This document shows positions 1 through 10,064 of a stretch of DNA of 61,627 bases, piece after piece. Numbering within the stretch: position 1 is the stretch's first letter; every line of letters begins with the position of its first letter. The notes under the pieces are model-generated. The model was not told the origin of the DNA, made no database searches, and was given only the letters and a program-made list of their open reading frames with translations. Source of the stretch: Pontiellaceae bacterium. Lineage in GTDB: Bacteria > Verrucomicrobiota > Kiritimatiellia > Kiritimatiellales > Pontiellaceae. Both the position numbers and the translations under genes were made by a program. Where the stretch lies: positions 1 through 61,627 of the forward strand of contig JAFGVP010000137.1 of NCBI GenBank assembly GCA_016937945.1, read 5' to 3'.

Positions 1-211
1 GACACCTTGTTTTCATTCGTATCCATGCCCGACAAAGTATCAGGCTTCACCACTGTTGACTACGGGGTCGAGGAAGAGACGTTTACACAACATGCCCGTG
101 AGAGGTCCCAAAGCCATCGTCAATGCCTGAAATATCCGGGATAGAGTGTGCAGTAATTGTTGCCGACGAGATCATCGGCACCGCTGCGCAGCATCCGGAA
201 CACCGAAAGAG
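1..211. other. Window edge, no gene recognised
   Basis: No convincing gene is seen here. One plus-strand frame is open from base 1 to a TAG at 142-144 (47 codons), so the tail of a gene starting outside the window is possible. Its codon use is mixed and I do not recognise the peptide. The stretch lies just downstream of the stop codon of the large minus-strand LamG/CotH gene. No clear terminator hairpin was found for that gene. Confidence 0.3.
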
Positions 212-3200
212 CTATTGCCCCTGAATATAGAGCCGATAGAAGCGGACCAGCTCATTTGTGGTCGATGTTGCCCACTCCATCCAGGCTCCATCGCCGGGCA
301 CGGATGTTCCAAGCGGAATCCACGCGGCATTGGTCAGCGCGTTCTTATACTGCAGCTGGTAGGTGTGATCCGGCAACGTATCGGCTCTAAGAGACAGTTC
401 TGTTCCGGAAAGTGAGATGCCGGCATCAACGTCAGGGAACGGCCAAACATTCAGCGCAAACGTCACGGCATCGTCCAGAGCCGGCGCTCCGTTATCCGAA
501 ACCCGGATCGTGGCATCAATTGACCCCGGCAATATCGCCGCTGGAACCGTCCAGTAAAAGTTTCCGTTGGAGGAAATGGTTGCTCCGGCCGGCGCACCGG
601 CGTCGAGCGAGAACGACAGGTCCTGGTAACTTGCCTCCGCATCCGAGGCCGTTGCGGTAAAGGTCACGACTTCGCCCGGATAGCAGTGAACATCCGCCAC
701 GGCATTCAGCACCGGCGCCGAATTTGCCGCCAGATTGGATGCACCTGGCGTGCTGGGTTCCATGATAACGACCGAACCCCTGCCATCGGGGATGGATCCT
801 TCGCTCACGTCACTTTGCTGCAGGCCGAAGATCACCTGATCAATGACCGATCCATCGGAAGCCACCATGGCAATCAACTCTCCGTTTTTGGAAAGTGCAA
901 AGTTAACATGCAGGTTCGCCTCATCCAGATCGTTCTGTTCTGTATCATTATCAGCCCAGACCAACAGGAACCCGTGCGCCGGAATCGTATATTTTCCATC
1001 GGAAGGGATCTCGAACTGATAAGGATCTGCAAGGTCGTCCGTCAGGAAATAACCGCCAATATCCACCGGTTCATCGCCCGGATTATAGAGTTCGAACCAG
1101 TCTTCGTAGCTGTTGTCCATCGAATCAATCACCGTATAGGAGTTATCGGCCATCCATTCGTTGATCCGGACATCGATCGGTGCCGATACATTGGAATTGG
1201 ATGATCCCGGCGATGCGGCATACATGGCGATACGGGAACACGGATCGCCATCCGGATAATCTCCATAGCTCCAGCCGGTCCGCAGTTCGCCATAGTTGAG
1301 ATAATCTATGACCTCAATCGAACCGCCGACCTCGCGCCCCAGCAGCAAGCTGCCATTGTTGGTCAGTGCCCCGGCAGCAAGGAACAACTGAAGGAAACCA
1401 CCGGGGGCAACCGTCGTTCCCGTCGGGAGCGGCCACAGTCCCGGATCATTGTATGCATTGCTCAGGTAGTAACCGCCAAGATCAATCGGTTCCGTGCTGC
1501 TGTTATACAGTTCGATCCAAGGCATACCGGAAACCGGAACCGGTTCGGCCTCATTGAGCCAGATGGATGCAATGACCGGATTCGTGTAGGTGACGCTGTT
1601 GGCATATCCGGGTGTCGCAATAATCGACGAGGTATCCGAATAATCGGTATCCACGCGGATATCAAAGACGATATCACTGCTGGAGCTGCTGGTCTGATGC
1701 ACCTCCACCGCCAGCACGTGCGTGCCAGGCTGCAGGTTGACAGGAAGCACCAAAGAATACTCTTCGTATGCGTTATTGACATAGGTCGAGCTCGTCGACA
1801 AATAGGTCGGTGTTCCGCTGATCCGCAGGCGATGAATCTCTTCTCCATCCAGATAAAAAACAGCTCCGTCATCAATCATTGTGGTCAACTGGATGGATGC
1901 CCCGCCCTGTCCCGAAAAATTGAAGGTTTTGCGGAAGTAATAGGTAATATACCCATGCGTCAGGGTCGTCTGAAGAGGATGTGGCAGAGCCGAATTCTCC
2001 ACGCCCAGGGCCGCAAGACCGGCTGACCAGTCCGAATCGTCGTAGGCCGGCTGGTTCCAGCCGGTACCATCCAGATTGACGCCCTGCAGGTATTTCCACG
2101 AGGCTCCCCAGTCGATGATGGTCTTGCCCGCAAGTTCAGCTCCGGTATCTTCGATGGATGCCCAGAGCGCGGCACGGCGGTTATCCTGCGAAGCGTCCAT
2201 GAGCTGCAGTGAAGAGCCCGCCGGCGTTGCCGGCCACGGATCGACGGTTTCATAGCGGACCTGATCAACCATCGCTTCCATTCCGTTGGTGCCGACCGGC
2301 CGCAGCAGCGTCAGCGTTTCACCGTCCAGATCCAGCTTCCCGTCAAAGTCATCGACCACCAGATATTCACCCGGCCCGATGACCACGGAATCAAAGGTGT
2401 GGCTCAGGCCGTTCAGGCGCCATCCATAGAGATTGTACGATGTATTGGTCGAACGGTTGTACAGTTCGACAAATTCTCCTCCCGGCTCGGCGGCATTATA
2501 GAGGATTTCATTAATGACAATCGATTCCTCCGGCGCATCCGACCGCCCGACCAGAGTAACGTCCACCACCGCCGAAAAACCGGAAAGCGGATTACCATCC
2601 AGATCCACGCCCTGAATATTCAAGGAGCCGCTGGTGTCCACGGCGACCTGAATGGACCAGCTTGTTACAGTCGACCAATCAAGTGGATATTGGATCCCGT
2701 TCACTAGCATTGTTGCCATTTCAACCGGTGCGAAGCCGGTGATCGTCACCAGATTGTTTGAGGTCGAAACAGAGGCCGAACTTGTGATCGCAAAATCGGA
2801 GGCATCCTCCAACGCCACTTTACCAAGGATAACGCTCCGAGCTTCAGCGATCCAATCACGCAGCGATCCGCTGAAATAGCCGGTGCCTTCTCCGTCATAG
2901 TTATTGGAAGTGCCATCGGTCTGGGAAAATCTGGAGTCCGGAGACTGAGGAGAAAAGCCCTCAGCGACAAATGCGTTGTACCGGGAGGTCAGCAGCGGAT
3001 TGTATTTATCCGGCTGCAGCACATCGGTACAGAGTTCCGTCAGTGCCTGCAGGTACATGCGCCGGAAGACGGGATGGTTGTAGATGGAAGTCAGGGTCGA
3101 GTCGCCGCAGAAATCACCCGTCACAGGAAACAGCGGACGCCCCGGAACGTAGGCGCTGCCGCCCAGCACCAGATTGGCATCCCAGTTAATCAGCTGCCAG

Positions 3201-6200
3201 CGTCCGTTTTCCGGTTTGTAGGCATACATGTTCTGACCGTTCGGTCCCACGCCGTAGCTGTCCCAGTCCCCGGCCGCATGACGTACCGCCAGTGTACGCA
3301 TCCATTGCCGGATATCCGCGACTTCCAACAACTCATCAACCCAGTCGGCACCGGCGTTGGCCGCCGAAATCAGGTCCAGCACCGACCGATTGTCCAACCC
3401 TCCCGATTTTCCATAAGCCCGCCGGTCCCAGGTCCAGCGCAAACGGGTCGGATGCAGTTCGCCGGCGTTGTTCACATACGGCACGAGCTGGGTATCGCCG
3501 TACTTCGTGTAGGGCACAACACCCGAGTCGGCATCATCCCCCTCGCGCCAAAGCGACATTTTATAGACTTCCCCATCGCTGTCATTGGGCCAGTAAGACT
3601 CTACAAACTCATCACCGGGAACTTGCGTATCCTCCATCAGCCAGCCACTCTTTCGGGCTACACCGTTGACATACACGTTGACGTAGCGCCGATAAATCCA
3701 CGGCAGATCCATCTGCCGGGCCATCCAGTAAACGGTCTGTTCCCGCTGCATGGTATAATCCGTAAAGGGATCATTTCCGGGCGCATGCAGTTTATTAAAG
3801 TTTTCTGTTCCAAGAAGCTTGTCATCCAACGGCATTTCCATGCTGTAGCCGCAATCGGACAGAGGAGAGCTCCACCCCTGATGCCAGTAACTGCCGGTAT
3901 AGCGCGCCGAAAAGTTATAGATCACCCGGCAATCGTTATGGACAAAGGTTCCTTCAATCGGCTCGTTACTCAGCACCAGCCGGTTTTCCCAGTCAGTAAT
4001 CGCCGCCTCCGTAAACCACATGCGATACGAGCCGAAGCTGCTCGTCCGCGTTGCATCGCCGAACCGCACCAGACATTCGCGTTCGCGGGGATAGTTAACC
4101 AGTGCATTTGCAGGAAAGACGCGAGCGGCGGTTCCATCCAATGCCTCCACCTTGAATGCCACCATCTGCCCCGGATTCTGTCCGGGGATGGTCGCGCTGT
4201 AAATACCGTCACCGGCAATGACATCCCCTGCAACACCGCTGTCGTTCATCGTAAGAGATGAATAGGCCGCAGCCGGATCCGCACGATATCTGAGCGTAAC
4301 GGAGGAAACTCCATCCGGATCCTCCACTCTCGCACTGACGACCACGGATTCGCCCGCTCCCGGCATCACGGGAGCGTGCCGGACATCGGCGATGTCCGGG
4401 GCGGCATTGGCCCTCGACTGGCTGTTCACCTGCCCCGGCGTCCCCAGATTGGACGGCACATCCAGAACCGCCGGCGCTTCCAGCCAGTTGCCGTGAATAC
4501 GAAGGAGCAAATGCGGATCGCCTTTGAGCCAGCGGGCTTTGGCGCTGATGGTTGCCGTGTTTCCGGAATATAGATTCACGGAGAGGTTTCCCATAAGCCG
4601 GTTGCCCGCCGAGTCATAACGTTTGGTTCCCCGAACATGCAGACACGATGTGCCGCCGTATCCGCTGTCCATCTCAAGGCTGGAACGGCTGTATGTTCCA
4701 CGGGCCACCCAATCACTCATATCACTGTCAAAATCAGGATTGCTGACTCGGTTAGCGCCGAAGTAGGTCACCTGCACATTATCCAGCAGGCATTCCCCGG
4801 CACCTCTCAGCCCGCCTTCAATGGCATAGGCTGTGCCACCGCCCAGCTCCAGCAGCCCGGTCACGGAAATATCGGTCCATTCCGCCTTGCCGGTTTCATC
4901 GCTGTCGGCCCAAGCCGTTGGATAGCGCGGATTGGAACGCGGATCTACACGCTCCATGCTGCTGCCTCCGCCATTGGCCCAGACCGGCCATTGTCCGCCG
5001 GTTTCATAGGTAACGTCATCAATTGCAATCTGAATCCAGTTGGTGGTCGGATGTTCCGGAATCGCATAGTCAACCACGCTGTCCGGCTTACTCAGAATCA
5101 CGCGATCCCCGCCGTTTCCGAGCGATCCGCTGTAATCACCGAACGTGTTACCCGCATTCAACTGGGCATAATTGGTCTGAAGCCGCACAGCATCGTGCGC
5201 AACAACCACATATCCCTTTGCCGGAATGGAGGCCCCGTCCGGGAAGGTGAAACCGATGCCGCCATCCAGCCTCCATCCGCTCAGATCAATGGTCGAAGAT
5301 CCCTGATTGTACAGCTCCACGAATTCATCATCTTTATCATCCGATACCGGATCATACATGATTTCATTAATCACAATATCATCAATCCGGCGTTCGGAAT
5401 TGGCGCTGCCGAGCGTGAGCGACGCCATCCGATGGAATTCCTTACCGCCATCCGGGAAGCGTCCGAAACCGACGCCGTTTTCCTGCCCCTCAAACTGGAC
5501 GGCATCGAGTATTCGGGTGGCCGTCGCATCGCGAAAAAAGATGGTTTCACCGGCGGCATTCAGAGAAAATCCCATTTCGTTCTGATCAAAGATTGCATAA
5601 CCGCCGGGAGACAGAATCGTACCCGATGGAATAACAAATTTATTCGTGGTGGGATCATCACTCAGAATACATCCGGAAATATCAACTGTGGCGGCGGAGT
5701 GATTATACAGCTCGATCGTGTCCCACTGAGGATCATCGGTATGCGCAAGGATTTCATTGATACAAACGCGGCGCAGGGCGGCGGCGCTGTAGGATTCCGC
5801 GCCCCCCGGAGAACCGCCGGTCACATCGCTGACCGACCAGGCCAGCGGATTGTTTTCGCCATACGACGGCCGGGCCAGCACCAGCGAGTGCCCGGTATCC
5901 TCCGCCCCCATCGGCCACGGGGCATCGTTATCATAATCCACTTCAAGGATGATGGCGCCGCTGTTATTGCGTAGCCGTAGCGGGCCGGTTTTACCCAGCG
6001 AGTTGCCTCCATCCGCTTCCCCGTATTCAAAAACCTGCAGGCCGGGAAGATTGTAGCGCAATTGGAAAGCAGACGCATCCTTCGCCACGATCAGATAGGA
6101 CAGACCGTCGAGAAATGTTCCTTCCGGAAAAGTAAAATCGATTTCGCCGGAAAGACGATAACCACTCAGCTCCTCCTCGAACGGATTAGAATTATAGATT

Positions 6201-7432
6201 TCAATGAATTCAGTATTGGCCGTGTCGGCATCATCCGGCGTATGCATGATTTCTGAAATTACAAAACCGGTTTTGCGGGAGCACGGGCCGACCGGCTCCA
6301 GCACGAATTCTCCATCGACCAATCCCTCCTGCACCGTGAAAGCCCATTCACTCGAATAGGTATTTCCGGATGTATCTGAAATCACGACTTCGCAGTCATG
6401 CACGCCGATGGAAAGTGCCTGTTCTACAGCATAGCTGATGGAATTGGTTGTCCCGACGCGCGTGCCGGTCGTTGCAACGGACGCTCCGTCAAGATAAAGA
6501 GCCGCACTCGCAAAAACGGCATCTCCTTCCACCCACGCGGCAGCGATCTTTGGCATATTCCCGGTGATCCCCAGGGGCGTGCGGCTGATAAAGCTGAATG
6601 CCTGCCCAATAAGCTCCGTCGGATCCAGACAGGCGGAACTGAAGCGTACATTATCGATCCGTCCATCGATATGGTCCGTGGAATTCCCGTTATACCAACC
6701 GCGCCCGAAAAGCCATTCGCTGGCATCGCCGACCATGGCATTGGCGGAGACATCGGATCCTCCATTGGCAAAAGCATATGTATCTTCGAGCTGATATCCA
6801 TAGCCGGAATCGATATAAAGATAGGCATTCGTACCATCACTTGCGGTTGCAATTCCATACCATCGCTCTACTTCCATGATCGTGGAAGACTGAACAAAAG
6901 CCCCTTCACCGGTGGCCGTATAGAACAGACAGGAAAATGTACCGGAGCCGTCCCCTCTTTTCTGGAAGTAAAAATCGGCTTGAGCATTACCATTAAAGGA
7001 GCCGTTTTTACCGATAAAGGTCTCCCACCCATCCAGAACATCCAGCCGGACGGTTGCTTCGATGGTCCATTGATACGGGGAAAAAGCATTGAACCCGGCA
7101 TCCGTGATGTATCCATCGTTATGCGCATCGCATCCGAGCGCGAAACCGGAAGATACATCCTCCGAAGAAAAATATGCGCCCGAATACGGATTATATCCGT
7201 ACATGACCAGATTACTTACGGCATCGGCCGAACCATGCGTGCCCAACGCAGCGGAGTATGAATTAAACGGCTGACCATCGTACGGGGTGTCACCGGATTC
7301 CGTGGAATTTTCAAAATCCCAGAAAGCCGCAGTATCTGAGGTAACATAAGCGGACCGGGCCGTAAAACCCGGCATGCCGCCGGCCACAAGAGCCGACAGA
7401 ATAAGCATTTTTCCAAAATAACTGTTCTGCAA
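212..7432 (-). CDS. Giant secreted LamG / lamin-tail / CotH protein
   Basis: A 2406-residue exported multidomain protein. Seen in order: signal peptide (residues 1-28), LamG-like concanavalin fold (about 35-280), three lamin-tail domains with the I-N-E-I...F-[VI]-E-[LI]-Y-N signature (starting about 388, 555 and 682), a jelly-roll-like stretch (815-1010), a CotH kinase-like domain (about 1150-1465), three more lamin-tail domains (from about 1637, 1957 and 2090), an Ig-like cadherin-type domain (about 2237-2335), and a C-terminal module ending R-F-Y-R-L. The start is a TTG: AGGAAGGA lies 7 bases upstream, and only this start gives the signal peptide a charged n-region; the ATG at 7408 lacks both. 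CotH domains of spore-coat proteins are atypical protein kinases, and lamin-tail domains are common on bacterial surface proteins. A role in surface attachment or extracellular phosphorylation is inference. It is separated from the next gene by a terminator. Confidence 0.85.
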   Translation of the reverse strand: MQNSYFGKMLILSALVAGGMPGFTARSAYVTSDTAAFWDFENSTESGDTPYDGQPFNSYSAALGTHGSADAVSNLVMYGYNPYSGAYFSSEDVSSGFALGCDAHNDGYITDAGFNAFSPYQWTIEATVRLDVLDGWETFIGKNGSFNGNAQADFYFQKRGDGSGTFSCLFYTATGEGAFVQSSTIMEVERWYGIATASDGTNAYLYIDSGYGYQLEDTYAFANGGSDVSANAMVGDASEWLFGRGWYNGNSTDHIDGRIDNVRFSSACLDPTELIGQAFSFISRTPLGITGNMPKIAAAWVEGDAVFASAALYLDGASVATTGTRVGTTNSISYAVEQALSIGVHDCEVVISDTSGNTYSSEWAFTVQEGLVDGEFVLEPVGPCSRKTGFVISEIMHTPDDADTANTEFIEIYNSNPFEEELSGYRLSGEIDFTFPEGTFLDGLSYLIVAKDASAFQLRYNLPGLQVFEYGEADGGNSLGKTGPLRLRNNSGAIILEVDYDNDAPWPMGAEDTGHSLVLARPSYGENNPLAWSVSDVTGGSPGGAESYSAAALRRVCINEILAHTDDPQWDTIELYNHSAATVDISGCILSDDPTTNKFVIPSGTILSPGGYAIFDQNEMGFSLNAAGETIFFRDATATRILDAVQFEGQENGVGFGRFPDGGKEFHRMASLTLGSANSERRIDDIVINEIMYDPVSDDKDDEFVELYNQGSSTIDLSGWRLDGGIGFTFPDGASIPAKGYVVVAHDAVRLQTNYAQLNAGNTFGDYSGSLGNGGDRVILSKPDSVVDYAIPEHPTTNWIQIAIDDVTYETGGQWPVWANGGGSSMERVDPRSNPRYPTAWADSDETGKAEWTDISVTGLLELGGGTAYAIEGGLRGAGECLLDNVQVTYFGANRVSNPDFDSDMSDWVARGTYSRSSLEMDSGYGGTSCLHVRGTKRYDSAGNRLMGNLSVNLYSGNTATISAKARWLKGDPHLLLRIHGNWLEAPAVLDVPSNLGTPGQVNSQSRANAAPDIADVRHAPVMPGAGESVVVSARVEDPDGVSSVTLRYRADPAAAYSSLTMNDSGVAGDVIAGDGIYSATIPGQNPGQMVAFKVEALDGTAARVFPANALVNYPRERECLVRFGDATRTSSFGSYRMWFTEAAITDWENRLVLSNEPIEGTFVHNDCRVIYNFSARYTGSYWHQGWSSPLSDCGYSMEMPLDDKLLGTENFNKLHAPGNDPFTDYTMQREQTVYWMARQMDLPWIYRRYVNVYVNGVARKSGWLMEDTQVPGDEFVESYWPNDSDGEVYKMSLWREGDDADSGVVPYTKYGDTQLVPYVNNAGELHPTRLRWTWDRRAYGKSGGLDNRSVLDLISAANAGADWVDELLEVADIRQWMRTLAVRHAAGDWDSYGVGPNGQNMYAYKPENGRWQLINWDANLVLGGSAYVPGRPLFPVTGDFCGDSTLTSIYNHPVFRRMYLQALTELCTDVLQPDKYNPLLTSRYNAFVAEGFSPQSPDSRFSQTDGTSNNYDGEGTGYFSGSLRDWIAEARSVILGKVALEDASDFAITSSASVSTSNNLVTITGFAPVEMATMLVNGIQYPLDWSTVTSWSIQVAVDTSGSLNIQGVDLDGNPLSGFSAVVDVTLVGRSDAPEESIVINEILYNAAEPGGEFVELYNRSTNTSYNLYGWRLNGLSHTFDSVVIGPGEYLVVDDFDGKLDLDGETLTLLRPVGTNGMEAMVDQVRYETVDPWPATPAGSSLQLMDASQDNRRAALWASIEDTGAELAGKTIIDWGASWKYLQGVNLDGTGWNQPAYDDSDWSAGLAALGVENSALPHPLQTTLTHGYITYYFRKTFNFSGQGGASIQLTTMIDDGAVFYLDGEEIHRLRISGTPTYLSTSSTYVNNAYEEYSLVLPVNLQPGTHVLAVEVHQTSSSSSDIVFDIRVDTDYSDTSSIIATPGYANSVTYTNPVIASIWLNEAEPVPVSGMPWIELYNSSTEPIDLGGYYLSNAYNDPGLWPLPTGTTVAPGGFLQLFLAAGALTNNGSLLLGREVGGSIEVIDYLNYGELRTGWSYGDYPDGDPCSRIAMYAASPGSSNSNVSAPIDVRINEWMADNSYTVIDSMDNSYEDWFELYNPGDEPVDIGGYFLTDDLADPYQFEIPSDGKYTIPAHGFLLVWADNDTEQNDLDEANLHVNFALSKNGELIAMVASDGSVIDQVIFGLQQSDVSEGSIPDGRGSVVIMEPSTPGASNLAANSAPVLNAVADVHCYPGEVVTFTATASDAEASYQDLSFSLDAGAPAGATISSNGNFYWTVPAAILPGSIDATIRVSDNGAPALDDAVTFALNVWPFPDVDAGISLSGTELSLRADTLPDHTYQLQYKNALTNAAWIPLGTSVPGDGAWMEWATSTTNELVRFYRLYIQGQ

Positions 7433-7552
7433 AATAACGTCCTTCCTCTAACAGAATTAATGCGAGACACAGCAGGGAAACGCTTCATTTTTTTTAAGAT
7501 ATGCAACCACTCCACGCGCCGTCTGCAGATAGTCCGAATGCAGACACGCGAC

Positions 7553-7580
7553 AAAAAGCCCAATCGTTCGAATTGGGCTT
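7553..7580 (-). terminator. Rho-independent terminator
   Basis: On the minus strand a perfect stem AAGCCCAAT / ATTGGGCTT with a 7-base loop is followed by a run of T. It begins 19 bases after the stop of the PA14-like membrane protein gene, as expected for an intrinsic terminator of that transcript, and separates it from the giant LamG/CotH gene. Confidence 0.8.
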
Positions 7581-7598
7581 CTATCCTGTGAAAGAAGG

Positions 7599-8906
7599 CT
7601 ATCGTTGCGAATTAATCTTTGCCCCGAAAACAGGACCATCCAGCGTAACCTGCCGGGGATTGATCTTCATTTGCTCTGCCAGTTTCGGATCAACCGGAGC
7701 CGTCATGAATGCAGGAAGAATCTTGAAAACACCCGCATCGGTGACCACGGGTTTATAGCGTTTTCCTTCCTGCTCAATCATGAGACGGCACCCGAATGCT
7801 CCGCCGGGAATTTCGCCGATGAGAATATCGATATCCACGATCTGCCCCTTTTTCAGATCAAACCAGTCGCCGATCACCATGCGCGAAACCAACGGCCCGG
7901 CACCGCCTTCATACTTCTGCCCATTCACCTTCAGATCCCCGATAATACTGTAATACTGGCGGGAACCGTCGAGTCCTCCGGCATCCTCAATCTGCGTACG
8001 GACGTCATTATAATTCACATCTTTAAATCCATCCGTATCCAGCGGGAATTTGCGATCTTCGTCGGAATCGCTGATCCAGTTCGATGTTCTCTTGATCCAT
8101 TCCACCCAGCAGGCATCCAGAACCAGACGCCGTCCAACGCGGACCAGCAGAACATCATCCCCCAAACCGCAAAACCGGTATTTACCACTCTCCGGCGCAG
8201 CAATCTGGCCCTTGTAGTGGCAGACCCAGTAACTGGGGTTCACCTGATCCTCCACCCCGAATGCTTTGGGCGCTGCATCGGCCGGAATGGAATGCATCAT
8301 CAGCGCCGTCGCATATTTGAGCTTAGGCGCCTTAAAATAATCTTTAAATCGGTTATCGTTGAACCCGGAACCGACAAATCCCTTGATTACACTGCAGATT
8401 TCGGTTGTTGCACCACCGCGATCATCGTTTTTTACAAACTCACCGATTTTGGTCGGCTTTCCATCCGGCGTCTGCTTCAGATCGTAAAAGGTTCCGATCA
8501 GCTCATTACCGCTGCCCCGGTTGCTGCCGAAGAGGTCCATGTCGAAAGCAAATCCCAGCCCGGCAAGACCGCCACCCGGTCCGGCGCCCATCCCTCCCGG
8601 TACACCAACGATATCCGGCATGGTGATGGTGACATTCTTCAGTCTCGGTTTTGCCACCAGGTTCTGGCGAAGCTTCGGTGCCTGCGTCTTTTTCTGATCC
8701 TTGACGGGAACCTGCAACTTGCGAAGGTTCATCTTCGGCCGATTGACTTCCACAGCATCAAAAGTCGGATCCGCCTTAATGATTACCTTTACCGCCACGA
8801 AGGTCAGGGCGATCAGGGCAAAGGCTCCATGAATCAATACACTCACCACAAAAGCGCTGGACCGCTTGTGGTTTAGAAAAAACCTCTTCTTAACTTCGTC
8901 ACTCAT
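7599..8906 (-). CDS. Membrane-anchored PA14-like protein
   Basis: A 435-residue protein of unknown function. A basic N-terminus precedes one membrane segment (about residues 17-40). Then come a Pro/Lys-rich linker with repeated R-P-K-M / K-P-R motifs, a Gly-rich stretch (about 105-125), and a beta-rich domain (about 190-400) whose Y-R-F-C-G-L-G-D-D...V-R-V-G-R-R-L-V-L-D core resembles PA14 domains. The layout, a short cytoplasmic tail, one helix and a Pro/Lys linker, recalls TonB, but no TonB C-terminal domain is visible. GGAG lies 5 bases before the ATG. It is a paralogue of the 12588-14474 protein and lies downstream of the chorismatase-like and octahaem cytochrome genes on the same strand. 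Binding a glycan or another envelope partner through the PA14-like domain is inference. Confidence 0.7.
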   Translation of the reverse strand: MSDEVKKRFFLNHKRSSAFVVSVLIHGAFALIALTFVAVKVIIKADPTFDAVEVNRPKMNLRKLQVPVKDQKKTQAPKLRQNLVAKPRLKNVTITMPDIVGVPGGMGAGPGGGLAGLGFAFDMDLFGSNRGSGNELIGTFYDLKQTPDGKPTKIGEFVKNDDRGGATTEICSVIKGFVGSGFNDNRFKDYFKAPKLKYATALMMHSIPADAAPKAFGVEDQVNPSYWVCHYKGQIAAPESGKYRFCGLGDDVLLVRVGRRLVLDACWVEWIKRTSNWISDSDEDRKFPLDTDGFKDVNYNDVRTQIEDAGGLDGSRQYYSIIGDLKVNGQKYEGGAGPLVSRMVIGDWFDLKKGQIVDIDILIGEIPGGAFGCRLMIEQEGKRYKPVVTDAGVFKILPAFMTAPVDPKLAEQMKINPRQVTLDGPVFGAKINSQR

Positions 8907-8939
8907 AAAAACTCCATCATGTTGAATATGCCAAGTTGC

Positions 8940-10013
8940 TTAGACCATTACTACGGCATCCAGTTCGATTTCAAACAACAAATCATCCCGGCATACATCC
9001 GCATGCGAAACCGCGATCGGGAAATCGGGAATCCCATTGTCGCGCAGATACGATTCCAGCAGGCCGGTTTCCCGCACATCCTTGAAGTAGGCAATTGCCC
9101 GAACGACGTCATTCCAGTGCATACAACGCGATTTCAGGATTTCATCAACAACCCGCATCGTCAGGTCAATCTGGCCGGCCGTATCATCAATATGGACGGT
9201 CGAGCCGTAGGGTTCGATACTCGCCGTCCCGGAAATCGTCAAAAATCGTGAACCGGGCTGCTGAATTTCAACCGCTCTGGCAAACGAACTCTTATAATCG
9301 AGCGCCGGACACTGCAAAGGAGAAGGTACCGAGAAAACCTTCACACCGTCATGTTTCGGGCGAACAGCCAGCAGCGCGGATACTATAGCCTCCCCAGCCG
9401 CCGACCCTGCGCCAATGCCGGTGCTTGCCGGAACCATTCTGTCGAAAATGCCGCGCTCCCTGAAAAAACGTGTACGTACGGCATTAAAATCATCATACCA
9501 CTCCAGCAGTCGGTTCAGGTAAAGCCAGGTCCGGGCAATGTCGTAAAACTCTAGATTCGCTTGGCGAAGCAATTTTTCCATCTTCTCAAAAACCGCATAG
9601 ACCTGATCGCTTCGGGAAAGCTGCAGATTATCCGCTCGAATGTCGCCGAGCAGGCAGCAGCGGATATCCGAAGTTTCATACCAGTATCCCACCGTCCGCC
9701 CCTGATCCATCACCGGTCGTAGGTCCGCGCCGGACACAGCAACAAACTGACAGCCCGTTACATTCATTCCGGAGCAGGCATCTCCCTGCAGGAGCATGAG
9801 CGGCCATTCTACTTTATCGAACGCAGAAAGCCCCTGCTGATAAAATTGCCGGCCACCGAACAGGTACTGCAGAACGATGGTGGCATTGCGTTGCTCCATT
9901 TCAGTTTCCACCAGACGCAACACCTCCGGAAGGTTCTCCTCCGAGGCCGGCACCGTCACGAAATAGACCGTTGCCCCGCCGTGCGGATATTCAGCAATGT
10001 TCAACTGGTTCAT
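8940..10013 (-). CDS. Chorismatase / RidA-superfamily enzyme
   Basis: The last ~130 residues form a YjgF/RidA-type domain: a G-T-A-S-I-E-P-Y-G stretch, an alpha-helix with V-V-D-E-I-L, then D-V-V-R-A-I-A-Y-F-K-D and a terminal E-I-E-L-D-A-V-V strand. The N-terminal half carries A-R-T-W-L-Y-L...Y-D-D-F-N-A-V-R and P-A-S-T-G-I-G, as in the FkbO/Hyg5/XanB2 chorismatase family, whose members are about 330-350 residues. Those enzymes hydrolyse chorismate to hydroxybenzoate or dihydroxy-cyclohexadiene products, but the exact reaction here cannot be read from sequence. The ATG at 10013 is used. An in-frame TTG at 10043 would add 10 residues, and neither has a strong ribosome site. The gene starts 51 bases after the octahaem cytochrome stop and is probably co-transcribed with it. 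No signal peptide is seen, so it is likely cytoplasmic. Confidence 0.65.
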   Translation of the reverse strand: MNQLNIAEYPHGGATVYFVTVPASEENLPEVLRLVETEMEQRNATIVLQYLFGGRQFYQQGLSAFDKVEWPLMLLQGDACSGMNVTGCQFVAVSGADLRPVMDQGRTVGYWYETSDIRCCLLGDIRADNLQLSRSDQVYAVFEKMEKLLRQANLEFYDIARTWLYLNRLLEWYDDFNAVRTRFFRERGIFDRMVPASTGIGAGSAAGEAIVSALLAVRPKHDGVKVFSVPSPLQCPALDYKSSFARAVEIQQPGSRFLTISGTASIEPYGSTVHIDDTAGQIDLTMRVVDEILKSRCMHWNDVVRAIAYFKDVRETGLLESYLRDNGIPDFPIAVSHADVCRDDLLFEIELDAVVMV

Positions 10014-10064
10014 AGTATCTGCAACACATTCATCGTTCTTCAATCAAGCTTTCTGTCACAGCAA

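Noticed and set aside
1..144. Possible gene tail at the window start
   Set aside because: Only 47 codons of unremarkable composition; listed as an edge remark but not called as a gene.
3074..4261. A 395-codon plus-strand open frame opposite the CotH domain
   Set aside because: It overlaps the conserved CotH region in reverse; no ribosome site or domain.
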